A stretch of DNA of 64,000 bases from Rhizobacter sp. Root1238 (lineage in GTDB: Bacteria > Pseudomonadota > Gammaproteobacteria > Burkholderiales > Burkholderiaceae_C): the NCBI RefSeq assembly GCF_001425825.1, contig NZ_LMDM01000023.1, positions 242,213-306,212 on the forward strand, read 5' to 3'. The notes beneath the pieces were generated by a model. It did not search any database. It was not told where the DNA came from and saw only the letters and a program-made list of their open reading frames with translations. The translations under genes were made by a program, and so were the position numbers. Of the stretch, positions 63,357-64,000 are shown in pieces. The first letter of the stretch is position 1. The number at the start of each line of letters is the position of its first letter.

Positions 63357-64000
63357 ACTCCACCAGCGCGCGCGACCGCCTGCTGCAGGCGATGCCGCCG
63401 GTGTTCGTGCTGATCTGGAGCACCGGCTTCATCGTCGCGCGCTACGGCATGCCGCATGCGCCGCCGATCTCGTTCCTGTCGATGCGCTATGCGCTGTCGG
63501 TGCTGTGCTTCGGTGCCTGGATCGCGATCTCGCGAGCGGCCTGGCCGAGCGGCCGCGCGCAATGGCTGCACCTTGCCGTGTCGGGCGTGCTGATGCATGC
63601 CGGCTACCTGGGCGGCGTGTGGGCGGCGGTGAAGTCCGGCATGGGCGCCGGCACGATCGCGCTGCTGGTCGGCCTGCAGCCGGTGCTGACGGCGGTGTGG
63701 CTCAGCGTCACGTCGACCGCGGGCGACGGCGAATCGCGCGTCTCGTCGCGCCAATGGCTCGGTCTGGTGCTCGGCCTGTCGGGGCTGCTGCTGGTCGTGT
63801 GGCGCAAGCTCGGTGCCGGCGAGCTGACGGCCTGGAACCTGACGCTTGCCGCCTTCGCACTGGTGTGCATCACGGTCGGCACGCTGTACCAGAAGCGCTT
63901 CGTCGCCCCCTGCGACGTGCGCACCGCCAACACCGTGCAGTTGCTGGCCGCGCTGGCGGTCAGCCTGCCGGTCGCGCTGTGGGAGGCGCTGGTCGAGCAC
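63353..64000 (+). CDS. EamA/DMT family transporter (partial, runs off the window)
   Basis: 216 codons visible. MPPVFVLIWSTGFIVARYGM opens the first EamA repeat, and about seven membrane segments precede the window edge (second repeat begins near AWNLTLAAFALVCITVG). It overlaps pgsA by 4 nt. The substrate is unknown; it is not close in sequence to the EamA protein at 14385-15233 beyond the shared family. Confidence 0.9.
   Translation, partial: MNSTSARDRLLQAMPPVFVLIWSTGFIVARYGMPHAPPISFLSMRYALSVLCFGAWIAISRAAWPSGRAQWLHLAVSGVLMHAGYLGGVWAAVKSGMGAGTIALLVGLQPVLTAVWLSVTSTAGDGESRVSSRQWLGLVLGLSGLLLVVWRKLGAGELTAWNLTLAAFALVCITVGTLYQKRFVAPCDVRTANTVQLLAALAVSLPVALWEALVEH

Overview
The window looks like the chromosome of a high-GC (roughly 68-70 %) betaproteobacterium of the order Burkholderiales, probably in the Rubrivivax/Leptothrix/Methylibium/Rhizobacter neighbourhood. 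The supporting signs are a DUF4148 protein, an Arg32-type elongation factor P next to its rhamnosyltransferase EarP, a class II PyrD, a ZnuD-type receptor, PEP-CTERM proteins, and several short palindromic repeats of a kind common in this order. No rRNA, tRNA, CRISPR array, phage or transposase gene was seen. Coding density is high, many genes overlap by ATGA, GTGA or TGATG, and nearly every long antisense open frame is a high-GC shadow.

Layout. 1-6.7 kb: two paralogous Leu/Ile/Val-type binding proteins, a DUF4148 protein, a secreted GH18 chitinase-like protein with a chitin-binding module, and a ZnuD-like TonB receptor with a small His-rich membrane protein. 6.7-14.4 kb: Tex, a SodC lipoprotein, a patatin-like lipase, a coupled trio (chorismatase, acyltransferase, family 2 glycosyltransferase) that resembles part of an aryl-polyene/xanthomonadin pathway, and a lipoprotein. 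14.4-21.6 kb: a glycine and serine catabolic operon (gcvT-gcvH-gcvP-sdaA-EamA transporter) behind a tandem glycine riboswitch. 21.6-23.8 kb: a small lipoprotein, a VapC/AbrB-type toxin-antitoxin pair, and an AT-rich, probably imported histidine-phosphatase gene.

23.8-30.2 kb: an apparently self-contained sensory operon of two large paralogous solute-binding proteins followed, with translational overlap, by a hybrid histidine kinase with a periplasmic domain; no permease is present. 30.4-39.7 kb: an MdtABC plus NodT-type outer-membrane factor efflux operon. 39.9-47.9 kb: ETF-ubiquinone oxidoreductase, a ~360-bp near-perfect inverted-repeat element, an Old Yellow Enzyme, an SDR with a YceH protein, a BvgS-like kinase, and a convergent PAS-LuxR regulator. 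47.9-54.1 kb: a phosphoribosyltransferase-HAD fusion, a single reading frame holding two complete PEP-CTERM proteins head to tail, scoAB behind a striking palindromic operator, pyrD and rpiA. 54.1-64 kb: a small Lys-rich protein, an alpha/beta hydrolase, mnmC coupled to a DUF3445 gene, efp and earP with a 13-bp tandem repeat between them, uvrC, a TonB-C-like lipoprotein, pgsA, and a truncated EamA transporter.

The most promising unusual items are the two-binding-protein/hybrid-kinase module, the double PEP-CTERM frame, the PRTase-HAD fusion, the three-half-site operator upstream of scoA, the tandem repeat in the efp leader, and the large inverted repeat at 41.68-42.05 kb.
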